13,746 bases of DNA. Source: WRCA01 sp964587855. Lineage in GTDB: Bacteria; Pseudomonadota; Alphaproteobacteria; Rs-D84. The notes under the pieces were generated by a model that saw nothing but the letters and a program-made list of their open reading frames with translations, did not search any database and was not told the DNA's origin. The position numbers and the translations under genes are program-made. This document shows positions 1 to 7,229 of this stretch, in pieces (within the stretch, counting starts at the first letter, position 1; each line of letters opens with the position of its first letter). The DNA lies in the NCBI GenBank assembly GCA_964587855.1, contig CAZPLT010000015.1:1-13746 (forward strand), written 5' to 3'.

Positions 1-75
1 ATGATTAGCTCAGTTGGTTAGAGCGCTTCGTTCACATCGAAGAGGTCGGAGGTTCGAGTCCTCTATCATCCACCA
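1..75 (+). tRNA. tRNA-Val (anticodon CAC), 5' end cut by the window edge
   Basis: The cloverleaf can be folded by eye. The visible acceptor strand ATGAT (1-5) pairs with 65-69, and the two missing 5' bases would pair with C70-C71. The D stem is GCTC/GAGC. The anticodon stem CTTCG/CGAAG encloses a seven-base loop with anticodon CAC at 33-35, which reads GUG (Val). The T stem is 48-52/60-64 with a TTCGAGT loop and one G-T pair. The discriminator is A72, and CCA is encoded at 73-75. Only the first two bases are missing. A hairpin terminator follows at 85, so the gene seems to end a transcript. Its 3' end is repeated at 232-253. Confidence 0.95.
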
Positions 76-253
76 AAAATTAAAGACCCGAATGGGTCGT
101 TTTATTTTTGGTCTATATGTATGAGCGAGAACCTGAGGTTCGACAATGAGTCAGCGAGCCTTTATGCGAGCGCAGCGAACAAAGTTTTCGAGAACGAATG
201 CCGCACAGCCACAAAGTGGCGAGCATGTCCTTCTATCATCCACCAAAAATTAA
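62..253 (+). repeat. Direct repeat of the tRNA-Val 3' end, 170-bp period
   Basis: A perfect 22-bp direct repeat lies at 62-83 and 232-253. The first copy spans the 3' half of the T stem, the acceptor 3' strand, the discriminator, CCA and eight following bases. Similarity extends upstream (GTCC in both) if one base is inserted in the second copy. No 5' tRNA half precedes the second copy, so it is not a second tRNA. Between the copies lie the first terminator and about 120 bp with small hairpins: GAACC-TGA-GGTTC (129-141) and GCCAC-AAA-GTGGC (208-220). Each copy is followed by a terminator. The layout recalls the rtT repeats downstream of E. coli tyrT, or attachment-site copies left by a small integrated element. 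A 93-codon open frame here (121-402) has no ribosome binding site and reads through the repeat and terminator, so it is not taken as a gene. Confidence 0.8.
85..109 (+). terminator. Rho-independent terminator after tRNA-Val
   Basis: A five-pair stem GACCC/GGGTC (85-89 with 94-98) closes a GAAT loop and is followed by GTTTTATTTTT. It begins ten bases after the CCA end. The stem is short but GC-rich, and the T-tract is good. Confidence 0.7.
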
Positions 254-279
254 CCCCGCAATTTGGCGGGGTCTTTTTT
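254..279 (+). terminator. Bidirectional terminator, tRNA repeat / 3' end of minus-strand gene
   Basis: A six-pair stem CCCCGC/GCGGGG (254-259 with 266-271) has an AATTTG loop. On the plus strand TCTTTTTT follows. On the minus strand the stem is followed by TTAATTTTT. The stop codon of the minus-strand gene is at 278-280, so the hairpin can end both that gene and any plus-strand transcript from the tRNA repeat. Confidence 0.8.
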
Positions 280-1744
280 ATTTTGCGATTGGAATTACCA
301 AAGTCTCATTATATTGCGACAGGTATCTTGTGCCAGTTGCACAATAGAACTTTGTTAATGAATCCTTGTACGCTTGAACTTCGGCAACCCAACGGTTTTT
401 AATATCTGTTTTTGCGCCTTGATATGAACTGAAACCACCCAATCCCGCACCAACCCCAGCACCAGTAAGTGTTGCACCCTGACGTGCTTTGTTATTAAAA
501 TCAATGATAGAACCATCAGTTGCATCTTGGGTCAATGCAGTAAAATCATGAACCGTATAATTATCCGCGCTAACTGATTGCCCTATAGTTCCCTCTTTAT
601 AACGATATCTTATTTCTACTGTTCCACTGTTCTCATTTTCACGACGCCAAGTTTTGAAATCTGAATTTTTATCCAGTTTTGTATTCCAATTAATAATTAC
701 TGCAGATTCTTTTTTAGTTTGTTCTTGGGCAGATTCTAACCGATAAAAACTCTCATCCTCTTCACATGCACCAGATCCGACCGATTTCATTACCCCATTC
801 TTTAAACAAAACTTTTTAAATGTACCTCGGTCTATTGCTTTTATTATTTCTTCTTGTTTCTTATATTGATTAATATCACCGGCCAATGCCCAATATTCAA
901 AATAAGTCGTTATACAATTATCAAAAATCTCTTCATTACTAGTTGCATCTTGTTTTCTGTTGCAAATTATTTTAGTACTGCCATTGGATCCAATAAATGC
1001 ATCTTTGGTATGACCTTCTTTACAATTTATATCATTATTACAAATTGGCGTATTTTTTGAAACATATCCATATAGACAATCTGTATCTTTGCATTTACGT
1101 ATCAATAATACTGGATTACCAATACCAGAAATATTTCCAATTAAACCACCACCAATTGCATTAACCGTTGCGCCCATAATCGTATCACCGCCGACCTTGC
1201 CCGATTGAGTTGATACCGCCGTCAAACCACCAAGTGCTGTCGCACCTATCAAAGTTTTACTAACTTTATCATCACTGGTTCCCAAAGCGCCCGATTTGCC
1301 AGGATCATTTTGACCAACAAAATTTCCCGCCAAACCACCAATAATAGTTGCTGCAGCAATTTTCATACCTGCATTTTGCTTTTGCTCTTTATTCATAACA
1401 ACAATTACATCATCCATTGTTGGTTCTTTATCTGCTGGGAAAGTAACCGTGCCTGCCTCGGTTGTATAACCGCTTTCTGGGAAAGAACTTATATTACATT
1501 TAATTGAGCCACCGGGGGCAATTCTGGCCCGCGCAACAACAATATCATCGGTTCCCTGAACAACACGCATCTCGACATCCGCCACACATCCAGCCTGAGA
1601 TGAATCGCCGGATGTAGGCGTATCCCAAGCCCATGAACCCGTTGGATAAATTGCAGCACACGCAGATAATTGTTCCTGGGTTACGCCAGCACTGGGATTA
1701 TTCGCCGCAATCAGGCGTGCAAGTGTCATATCTGCAACCCTGAC
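278..1744 (-). CDS. Uncharacterised Cys- and Gly-rich envelope protein, N-terminus lost in assembly gap
   Basis: 488 residues are visible, ending at a TAA inside the terminator region. The N-terminus lies in the run of Ns. I do not recognise the family. Several small, Gly-rich hydrophobic stretches (about visible residues 127-143, 162-178, 188-205 and 423-437) look like glycine-zipper or membrane-interacting segments. Between them is a Cys-rich, charged region (about 218-330), followed by a mixed soluble part. The C-terminus has a single Cys in a FYCATGTRYL stretch. The many cysteines suggest an exported, disulphide-bonded protein. The gene follows an outer-membrane barrel gene on the same strand, so a surface or periplasmic role is plausible, but no function can be assigned. 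The frame continues across the Ns into the barrel gene; this is probably coincidence (one chance in three) and is not evidence for a fusion. Confidence 0.6.
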   Translation of the reverse strand, partial: VRVADMTLARLIAANNPSAGVTQEQLSACAAIYPTGSWAWDTPTSGDSSQAGCVADVEMRVVQGTDDIVVARARIAPGGSIKCNISSFPESGYTTEAGTVTFPADKEPTMDDVIVVMNKEQKQNAGMKIAAATIIGGLAGNFVGQNDPGKSGALGTSDDKVSKTLIGATALGGLTAVSTQSGKVGGDTIMGATVNAIGGGLIGNISGIGNPVLLIRKCKDTDCLYGYVSKNTPICNNDINCKEGHTKDAFIGSNGSTKIICNRKQDATSNEEIFDNCITTYFEYWALAGDINQYKKQEEIIKAIDRGTFKKFCLKNGVMKSVGSGACEEDESFYRLESAQEQTKKESAVIINWNTKLDKNSDFKTWRRENENSGTVEIRYRYKEGTIGQSVSADNYTVHDFTALTQDATDGSIIDFNNKARQGATLTGAGVGAGLGGFSSYQGAKTDIKNRWVAEVQAYKDSLTKFYCATGTRYLSQYNETLVIPIAK

Positions 1745-1844
1745 NNNNNNNNNNNNNNNNNNNNNNNNNNNNNNNNNNNNNNNNNNNNNNNNNNNNNNNN
1801 NNNNNNNNNNNNNNNNNNNNNNNNNNNNNNNNNNNNNNNNNNNN
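1745..1844. other. Assembly gap of exactly 100 Ns
   Basis: Exactly 100 consecutive Ns. This is a common placeholder for a scaffold gap of unknown size. The true distance, the end of the barrel gene and the start of the next gene are not known. Confidence 0.97.
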
Positions 1845-2803
1845 GAATAGCGCAGGAAGAAGTCCAGCTTTATTCCGCCTTCTAGTTCAGTGGTTAAACC
1901 ACCCTCTAACATATATGCCAATTGTTCAGTAGTACCACCAGCATGATATGCATAAATATCTGAAACCGCGGTTAACGAACCCGTTGGAAAATAATATAGG
2001 TTTGGCTTGACAGGATCCACTATAACCATCCCATTATTATCTATGCCAGCTTCGGAATAAAAACTAGGGTCATATACCAGATAATCAGAAATTGTGTTTA
2101 CCGCAATACCAAGACCAACACCAACATATGGCCGCAATGAACCACCCGCCATATACCCAGTATACGAATCCAGATTATAATATAAATTCAACATTGTTGC
2201 TGTGCTGGCAATTTCACCACCTGTAGCCTTGGCATCAACAAAACCACCCAAGCCATCGCCAGTTTTGACACTATCTGGATAAGATAATCCGCTGTATCTG
2301 GAATACGAGAAATCAACACGTACATCACTGTTAATTGCGGCACCAATTGATAATTGTAATGGTAAAATTGTATCTTTCTTGAAATCTGCAGTATCAAAAG
2401 CACCCGGCGCAGCAAATGCTTTTGTTTCATTTTTATAATCCGCCTGCATTCCACCACTGGAAGCCGTTGAATACCCAATCGAAAGACCAATATACAGCCC
2501 ACTATCCGCTAATCTGTCATAATCTGATGATTGATAATATTGACGTCCAACCGTCGTTGCAGAAGTACCAACCCGTGGCAAAGAACCTGTAACGCGATTC
2601 GGATTTGATGCGGTAACCAGCTTATTATTACTGACTGGGACATACTGTTGTTGAACATAACCCTGATTATTAGTTGTATAACCAGTATTTGCTTGTTGAT
2701 ATTGGACATACTGAGTAGTGCCATTATAAGCTGGGTATACAGCATATGCCCCCGAACCCATCAGCATTGCCGTGCATGCTATAAAAATTCCTAGTTTTTT
2801 CAT
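1845..2803 (-). CDS. Outer-membrane beta-barrel protein, C-terminus lost in assembly gap
   Basis: About 319 residues are visible. The ATG at 2803-2801 is preceded by GGAAGG (2807-2812) at good spacing. Residues 1-21 form a signal peptide (MKK, hydrophobic core, AYA cleavage site), so the product is exported. Residues 22-60 are rich in Tyr, Gln and Asn and low in complexity, probably an exposed linker. From about residue 101 there are alternating amphipathic strands with aromatic ends (GLYIGLSIGYS, VDFSYSRYSG, LRPYVGVGLGIAVN, LAYMLEGGL, IKLDFFLRY), as in OmpA-like or Opa-like small barrels (OMP_b-brl type). Loops are long, which suits a surface protein. The last strands are missing in the gap. 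It is divergent from the Cys-rich gene at 2904 and shares its promoter region. The family assignment rests on strand pattern only. Confidence 0.75.
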
Positions 2804-2903
2804 TTTCCTTCCAATACTTTATATACTAGTATTTTATCATATTGGCAAATCTATTGCCAACGTTTATTTTTTGCATTATTATATAAAATGCGCAGGAGAA
2901 AAA
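2804..2903. promoter_or_regulatory. Divergent promoter region with inverted repeat over both -35 boxes
   Basis: A perfect inverted repeat, TTGGCAA - five bases - TTGCCAA, lies at 2842-2860. On the plus strand TTGCCA (2854-2859), 17 bp and TATTAT (2877-2882) form a promoter for the gene at 2904. On the minus strand TTGCCA (2848-2843), 17 bp and TATATA (2825-2820) form a promoter for the barrel gene. A second minus choice is TTGGCA (2860-2855), 18 bp and TAAAAT (2836-2831), which leaves a longer leader before the ribosome binding site. Both -35 boxes therefore lie in the arms of one palindrome, as expected for a shared operator. No experimental support is available. Confidence 0.55.
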
Positions 2904-4202
2904 ATGAATATTTTCATCATGATTCTAGCCTTTATTTTAATGGCAGGATATTTTTTAATAGATGCTCCCAGTCAAAGAGTACATGATGATGGGATAGAAT
3001 CTGCTATACGTATGGCAGATATTAAATCTATTCTTTCCTGTATCAGTCGACAACACTCGAATGTTATTGATATTGATAATAAAAAACGTGTTAATGCAAA
3101 TGAAATTTTAAATACAGAGATTCAACCATGTACAGAAAAATATAATGTTCAAACTATAAAAATATGTGCTGATGACCACCGCCAAGTTTCAAATTGCGCC
3201 CCTGAACGAGATGGTCGTGTAATAGAAAATTATATTATTACAACTGCAGATATAAATAATAAAACTGATACAAACCCTATTCTAAAAAGCTTATCCAAAG
3301 ATTTTAATTCTATTGGAAATTTTGGGATTATAACCGCCGAACGTGCCGATACTTTTTCAATTCTTTCTGGGAATGGTTACAAGCGAGATATTCCAAAAAG
3401 CATTTCTTCTCTTAAAGAGATAAAAGATGGTCGTCTTATTTATATTACCAGATATTCCGTACCATTTAATCAAAATACAATTATTCAAACAGCATCTGAT
3501 ATCGAAGATATAACTTGCATGAACAATGAACAAAAAGTCTTTCGTTTTGGAAAATGGGAATGTCAGACAGAAACTCCGCCTGTTTTATGTACAGGGGATA
3601 CCATTTGGGATTCAGATTCTGAATCTTGTGAAATAGATCCATCATTACGCCCACTTTGTGCCACAGGACAAACAGCCGTAGATATCGACGATGTATGGCA
3701 ATGTATTGATCCAACACCAATTGCACAATGCCCAGATAACACCATCGCACAATTTGATTACACAAATATGAAATGGGTTTGTTCTTCACCAATTATTGAA
3801 AATACTTCTAAATGTCAAACTGTAACCATTGCCAAAGGGCATATCTTGGGGGGAACTGTATTAAAACCAGCGAATGTTTGTAACAGTTGCGAAAAAATGA
3901 TTCTGGACGAAGAAACTTGTGATGTTGCCTGTATCCCAGATGAAACCAAGATTACCGATTCAGATTGTTATCAAAATTATTCGGAATGCAGCGGCAATTC
4001 ACGTGCATTTTACTTTGGATTTCCAGGCGACGCAGAATACGAGGCGAAAGCTCGTGAAAATTTATCACAATTATCTGGTATAACAATCCCAACTGATGTA
4101 ATATACTCGCAAAACAGAAAATTTAATTGTCTGGATTGCGGCACTGGGGGTACAATAAACCAAGAACTTTCCGTACTGCCATTCATAGCAGTTTGTGAAT
4201 AA
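2904..4202 (+). CDS. Membrane-anchored, Cys-rich repeat protein of unknown function
   Basis: 432 residues. The ATG at 2904 was chosen because AGGAG (2894-2898) precedes it by five bases; an upstream in-frame ATG at 2772 lies inside the divergent gene and lacks a site. Residues 2-19 form one hydrophobic helix without a clear cleavage site, so the protein is probably a single-pass anchor with its bulk outside the cytoplasm. There are 22 cysteines. Residues 205-293 hold four modules of two Cys 13-17 apart, three ending in a W-x-C motif (C205-C220, C229-C242, C252-C267, C276-C293). The rest of the C-terminus has further CxxC pairs (326/329, 409/412). This points to disulphide-bonded repeats in the periplasm or at the surface. 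I do not recognise the family; a pilin-like or adhesin-like role is a guess. waaA follows after 15 bp, so the two are probably co-transcribed. Confidence 0.75.
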   Translation: MNIFIMILAFILMAGYFLIDAPSQRVHDDGIESAIRMADIKSILSCISRQHSNVIDIDNKKRVNANEILNTEIQPCTEKYNVQTIKICADDHRQVSNCAPERDGRVIENYIITTADINNKTDTNPILKSLSKDFNSIGNFGIITAERADTFSILSGNGYKRDIPKSISSLKEIKDGRLIYITRYSVPFNQNTIIQTASDIEDITCMNNEQKVFRFGKWECQTETPPVLCTGDTIWDSDSESCEIDPSLRPLCATGQTAVDIDDVWQCIDPTPIAQCPDNTIAQFDYTNMKWVCSSPIIENTSKCQTVTIAKGHILGGTVLKPANVCNSCEKMILDEETCDVACIPDETKITDSDCYQNYSECSGNSRAFYFGFPGDAEYEAKARENLSQLSGITIPTDVIYSQNRKFNCLDCGTGGTINQELSVLPFIAVCE

Positions 4203-4217
4203 AATTAAGGATACACT

Positions 4218-5462
4218 ATGTTTGTTTATAAATCTTTACTGACTATTTTTTACCCACTTATCAGAATTTATTTGGCTGTTCGTCGTCACAAAGGGAAAGA
4301 AGATGCCCATCCTGACAGATTTGCAGAACGCTTGGGACGCCCCAGTTTGGCACGTCCGGATGGATTTTTAATTTGGCTACATGGTGCCAGCGTTGGTGAA
4401 ATAAATTCTATGCGTGGGTTAATTGAACGCCTGCATCATGATTATCCACACGCATCAATTTTATTAACCAGCGGAACAACGCCTTCTGCAAAAGTCGCTA
4501 AAAATTTTGATGTTTTACACCAATACAGTCCTATTGATGTGCCATTTGCTGTACGCAGATTTATGAAACATTGGCAACCAGATTTGGCCATTCGTGTTGA
4601 TTCTGATTTATGGCCAATTCAGCTGGATGCTTTGAAACGCGCTGGGATTCCTAATTTTCTTATTAATGGCGCAATGAGTGAAAAGTCATTCCGTAAATAT
4701 AAAAAAAATAAATTATTTATTAAAAGAATTTTAGATTCTTTTACAAAAATTATGGCTAAATCTGAACTAGACGCTGGGCATTTTCGTAGTCTGGGGGCGA
4801 AAAAAGTAAGTGTTATTGATAACCTTAAATACACAGTTCCATTTTTACCAGACAAACCAACTGAACGAAAAAAGCTTATTACTGCTGTTGTTGGCAAACG
4901 CCCAGTTTGGCATGCCGCTGTTTTGGGCGAAGGCGAATCAAAAATTATTTTTGATGCACATCGTGAAATATTAAAAAAACTTCCATCAGCATTATTAATA
5001 ATTACTCCACGTCATCCAAAAATGAAAAGCGAGTTGGCACAAACCGGAAAAGATTTTAAAATAACATTTCGCTCGGATAATGCTGCGCCAAACGGGAATG
5101 TTTATGTTGCAGATACTATTGGTGAAATGGGATTGTTTTATAGATGTGCAGAAATTTCTTTTTTGGGACGTTCTTTGCTGCCGGAATGCCGCGGGTCCAG
5201 TCCAATCGAAGCGATGCAATTTGATAATGTAGTAATAACCGGAAATCATACCAGCACATTCAGCGAAGTTTATAATGAAATGAGTAATGCTGATATACTG
5301 GAACGTGTTGCCGATGCAAAACATTTATCTGCACTGGTATTAAAATTCTTTGAAAACAAAAAATTCTTTGATACTCGTTTATCAGAAATAAAAAAGTTTA
5401 TGGCAAAAAAAACAAACACTATGAATATTATAATGAAAGAATTAAAGCCATATTTAAAATAA
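4218..5462 (+). CDS. waaA: 3-deoxy-D-manno-octulosonic acid (Kdo) transferase
   Basis: WaaA (KdtA, family GT30) transfers Kdo from CMP-Kdo to the lipid A precursor at the inner membrane, the first step of LPS core assembly. At 414 residues it is near full family length. The N-terminal hydrophobic stretch (about 6-21) matches the membrane-anchoring segment. The acceptor-domain signature WLHGASVGE ends in the expected catalytic Glu (E61). Other family landmarks are the DSDLWP motif at 128-133, IITPRHPK at 261-268 and VADTIGEMGLFYR at 297-309. Two sites are unusual: the first acid of the usual E-[ST]-[DE]-LWP motif is Asp128, and the usual GG-x-NP-[IL]-E nucleotide-binding motif reads RGSSPIEA (325-332), without the Asn. 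The ATG follows TAAGGA (4206-4211) by six bases. It shares a transcript with the Cys-rich gene upstream and ends nine bases from a convergent gene. Confidence 0.93.
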   Translation: MFVYKSLLTIFYPLIRIYLAVRRHKGKEDAHPDRFAERLGRPSLARPDGFLIWLHGASVGEINSMRGLIERLHHDYPHASILLTSGTTPSAKVAKNFDVLHQYSPIDVPFAVRRFMKHWQPDLAIRVDSDLWPIQLDALKRAGIPNFLINGAMSEKSFRKYKKNKLFIKRILDSFTKIMAKSELDAGHFRSLGAKKVSVIDNLKYTVPFLPDKPTERKKLITAVVGKRPVWHAAVLGEGESKIIFDAHREILKKLPSALLIITPRHPKMKSELAQTGKDFKITFRSDNAAPNGNVYVADTIGEMGLFYRCAEISFLGRSLLPECRGSSPIEAMQFDNVVITGNHTSTFSEVYNEMSNADILERVADAKHLSALVLKFFENKKFFDTRLSEIKKFMAKKTNTMNIIMKELKPYLK

Positions 5463-5471
5463 TATGATAAA

Positions 5472-6059
5472 TTAAAAAAGTATTTTTACGTCACAAACTA
5501 CATTAAGTTTTTGTGGTGATGTGCCAACCAAAGCACCATTTACAAATTCATAATTTATTATGGTTGCCATTGACGGAGCATCCCAATCACCTTCTATTTC
5601 ACGCCCTACTTTCTTAATTTGAAACGGCATAAAAGAAAATTGAATTCGTTGTAAATCACAATCTTCGCCTTCGACCGTCATCAACCCATATGGCGTTATA
5701 TCAATCCAAGAACTGCCATTTGAAATTTCTATTTTATAATCCCAATATCCTGGCTTTGTACCATTTTCAAATCTAGTTTTTGTTATTCTATCTTTTATTT
5801 TATCCCCATTTATATCAAACAAGAAAGTTCTAATTTCTGTAATCCCATCATTGCTTTTATTCCAATCAAAAGTTTCTATTTTGGACGGATTATCCAGACC
5901 ATCATCAAACTCTTTGGCTTTGATGTTTTGCTGTTGATTTTGTACTTGGAAAGATTCGTAGCCTGGTTTTGGTTGCGCTTCTTTCTTCGCCATATAAAAA
6001 TAAATCAACAGCCCAACAGAGATTATTATTATAATTGTATAAAATATCTGTTTTTTCAT
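5472..6059 (-). CDS. Small membrane-anchored protein with a DxNGD calcium-like loop
   Basis: 195 residues. An AAGGAAA site precedes the ATG closely. Residues 5-23 are a strongly hydrophobic helix after MKKQ, giving a single-pass anchor with the rest in the periplasm. A polar Gln/Lys linker (30-60) leads to a beta-rich domain of about 130 residues. Residues 80-90 read LFDINGDKIKD, which matches the D-x-N-G-D-x(3)-D spacing of FG-GAP/VCBS and EF-hand-like calcium loops. Only one copy is seen, so a propeller cannot be claimed. C134 and C189 could form a disulphide. The family is not recognised. It is the third gene of a unit with the lysozyme gene, 15 bp downstream of it, which suggests a shared envelope role. 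It ends nine bases from waaA, facing it, with no obvious terminator between them. Confidence 0.75.
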   Translation of the reverse strand: MKKQIFYTIIIIISVGLLIYFYMAKKEAQPKPGYESFQVQNQQQNIKAKEFDDGLDNPSKIETFDWNKSNDGITEIRTFLFDINGDKIKDRITKTRFENGTKPGYWDYKIEISNGSSWIDITPYGLMTVEGEDCDLQRIQFSFMPFQIKKVGREIEGDWDAPSMATIINYEFVNGALVGTSPQKLNVVCDVKILF

Positions 6060-6074
6060 TTTGTTTCCTTGATT

Positions 6075-7226
6075 TTAATTTCCAGCTGCCTGCAAGAACC
6101 ATTGTCTGACAGTCGCGCCAGCGCGACGGTTGCCATATATTCTTGTTACAATATCTGCAGCACCGGCCCAATCGCGTCTGTTAACACACGCATCCAACCC
6201 ACTTATATTATGAATTCCACCCACGCCCCAACCATATGCAATATCCAACAACGCATTTTTCGCAGGCTGTGGGAAAGAAGCCCAACCTTTATATGCCCCG
6301 GATAAAATTGATTCACTGGTGGAAATATATTTTCTCATTTGATTTTGTATTGATTCTTTGCTGGTTCTTATATCAGCAAGTCTTGTCCCATCAGATAAAG
6401 TTCCTGTGCGAATTGTATTAGTACTGATACTTTGTGCCATTGGGTCTTGCCTTGATTTAGCGTCCGAAGCAAACGCCATAACTTTGTTATAATATTCTCG
6501 TTTTTGGGAATCAGTTAATTTTTTCCCATTTGCATAAAAATCATATGCAGCAAATCTTGAATATTCATTAACTAATCCGCCAATACCTATGGTTGGTAAA
6601 TATTTTGTATCTAAATAAACCTGCTCACGATAACCTTCGTGGCTCAGAATATGCGCTTCTAATGAACTGTTTGATGAAAACTGATTATTATACAACGCTC
6701 CTGCACCTTCTCCGCCGACAATTATCCCATCGCCTTCGTATGGGGTGCCCGGAGCTTCGGAGTTAATATCCCCCATAACATTTGGCATTCCAGTACCTGT
6801 CGCAGAATCGTATATATCAATATCTTCGTACAATTCATTTTCATCACGTGTTTTTAGTTTTAATTTTGCAGAATCTATAATTTTGTTTACTTCAGCAATT
6901 GGAACCTGAATTTTTTTACAAACAAACGCATCATCCCCAAAAATAACATTCACTATTAGTCGAGAAGAAGATAAAATCGCAAATATCAAAAAAAGATTAC
7001 GAATGTTTTTGGCTATATCACCCTGGATACCACGAATTTTTGCAATACCCCAACCAAGTAATAAAAAGGCGGTAAAAACAGCTATGACAACCCAAGCAAC
7101 ATTAAAAAAATCAAGCAAGCTACGCGCAAAACAAGTTGGATCTTCTAACCAAATAAAAGTACCATCCGAACCCAGTTTCTGGAATCCAGAATTTTCAAGA
7201 TGATGAAGAATTACGTCTATAGTCAT
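6075..7226 (-). CDS. Membrane-tethered GH24 (T4-type) lysozyme with N-terminal two-helix hairpin
   Basis: 383 residues. The C-terminal part (about 188-383) is a GH24 muramidase. E197, D206 and T212, in HEGYREQVYLD and PTIGIG, have the same spacing (9 and 6) as E11-D20-T26 of phage T4 lysozyme. A later ALLDIAYGWGVGG stretch and GNRRAGATVRQWF near the end fit the family's C-terminal helices. It should cleave peptidoglycan between MurNAc and GlcNAc. Residues 42-62 and 76-97 are two membrane helices joined by a Lys/Arg-rich loop (IAKIRG...IAKNIR). By the positive-inside rule this loop is cytoplasmic, and both termini, including the enzyme, are periplasmic. C32 and C103 flank the helices outside and could pair. 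Residues 104-187 are an acidic, Gly-rich linker. The start overlaps the upstream stop region (TAATGAATG) with no strong ribosome site, implying translational coupling. The TM hairpin resembles conjugative-pilin topology, but no homology is claimed. Confidence 0.85.
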   Translation of the reverse strand: MTIDVILHHLENSGFQKLGSDGTFIWLEDPTCFARSLLDFFNVAWVVIAVFTAFLLLGWGIAKIRGIQGDIAKNIRNLFLIFAILSSSRLIVNVIFGDDAFVCKKIQVPIAEVNKIIDSAKLKLKTRDENELYEDIDIYDSATGTGMPNVMGDINSEAPGTPYEGDGIIVGGEGAGALYNNQFSSNSSLEAHILSHEGYREQVYLDTKYLPTIGIGGLVNEYSRFAAYDFYANGKKLTDSQKREYYNKVMAFASDAKSRQDPMAQSISTNTIRTGTLSDGTRLADIRTSKESIQNQMRKYISTSESILSGAYKGWASFPQPAKNALLDIAYGWGVGGIHNISGLDACVNRRDWAGAADIVTRIYGNRRAGATVRQWFLQAAGN

Positions 7227-7229
7227 TCA

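Noticed and set aside
232..253. A second tRNA-Val gene
   Set aside because: Only the 3' acceptor, discriminator and CCA are present; no GGATGAT strand, D arm or anticodon arm lies upstream.
121..402. Open frame of 93 codons downstream of the tRNA
   Set aside because: No ribosome binding site, reads through the duplicated tRNA end and a terminator hairpin, and its 3' part overlaps the minus-strand gene. Better explained as non-coding repeat DNA.
2772..2903. Longer N-terminus for the Cys-rich protein (44 extra residues)
   Set aside because: It would start inside the divergent barrel gene and cross both promoters; the ATG at 2904 has a good AGGAG site.
6075..6700. Phage endolysin as part of a prophage
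   Set aside because: No holin, capsid, tail or integrase genes nearby; the enzyme is fused to a membrane hairpin and flanked by housekeeping genes.
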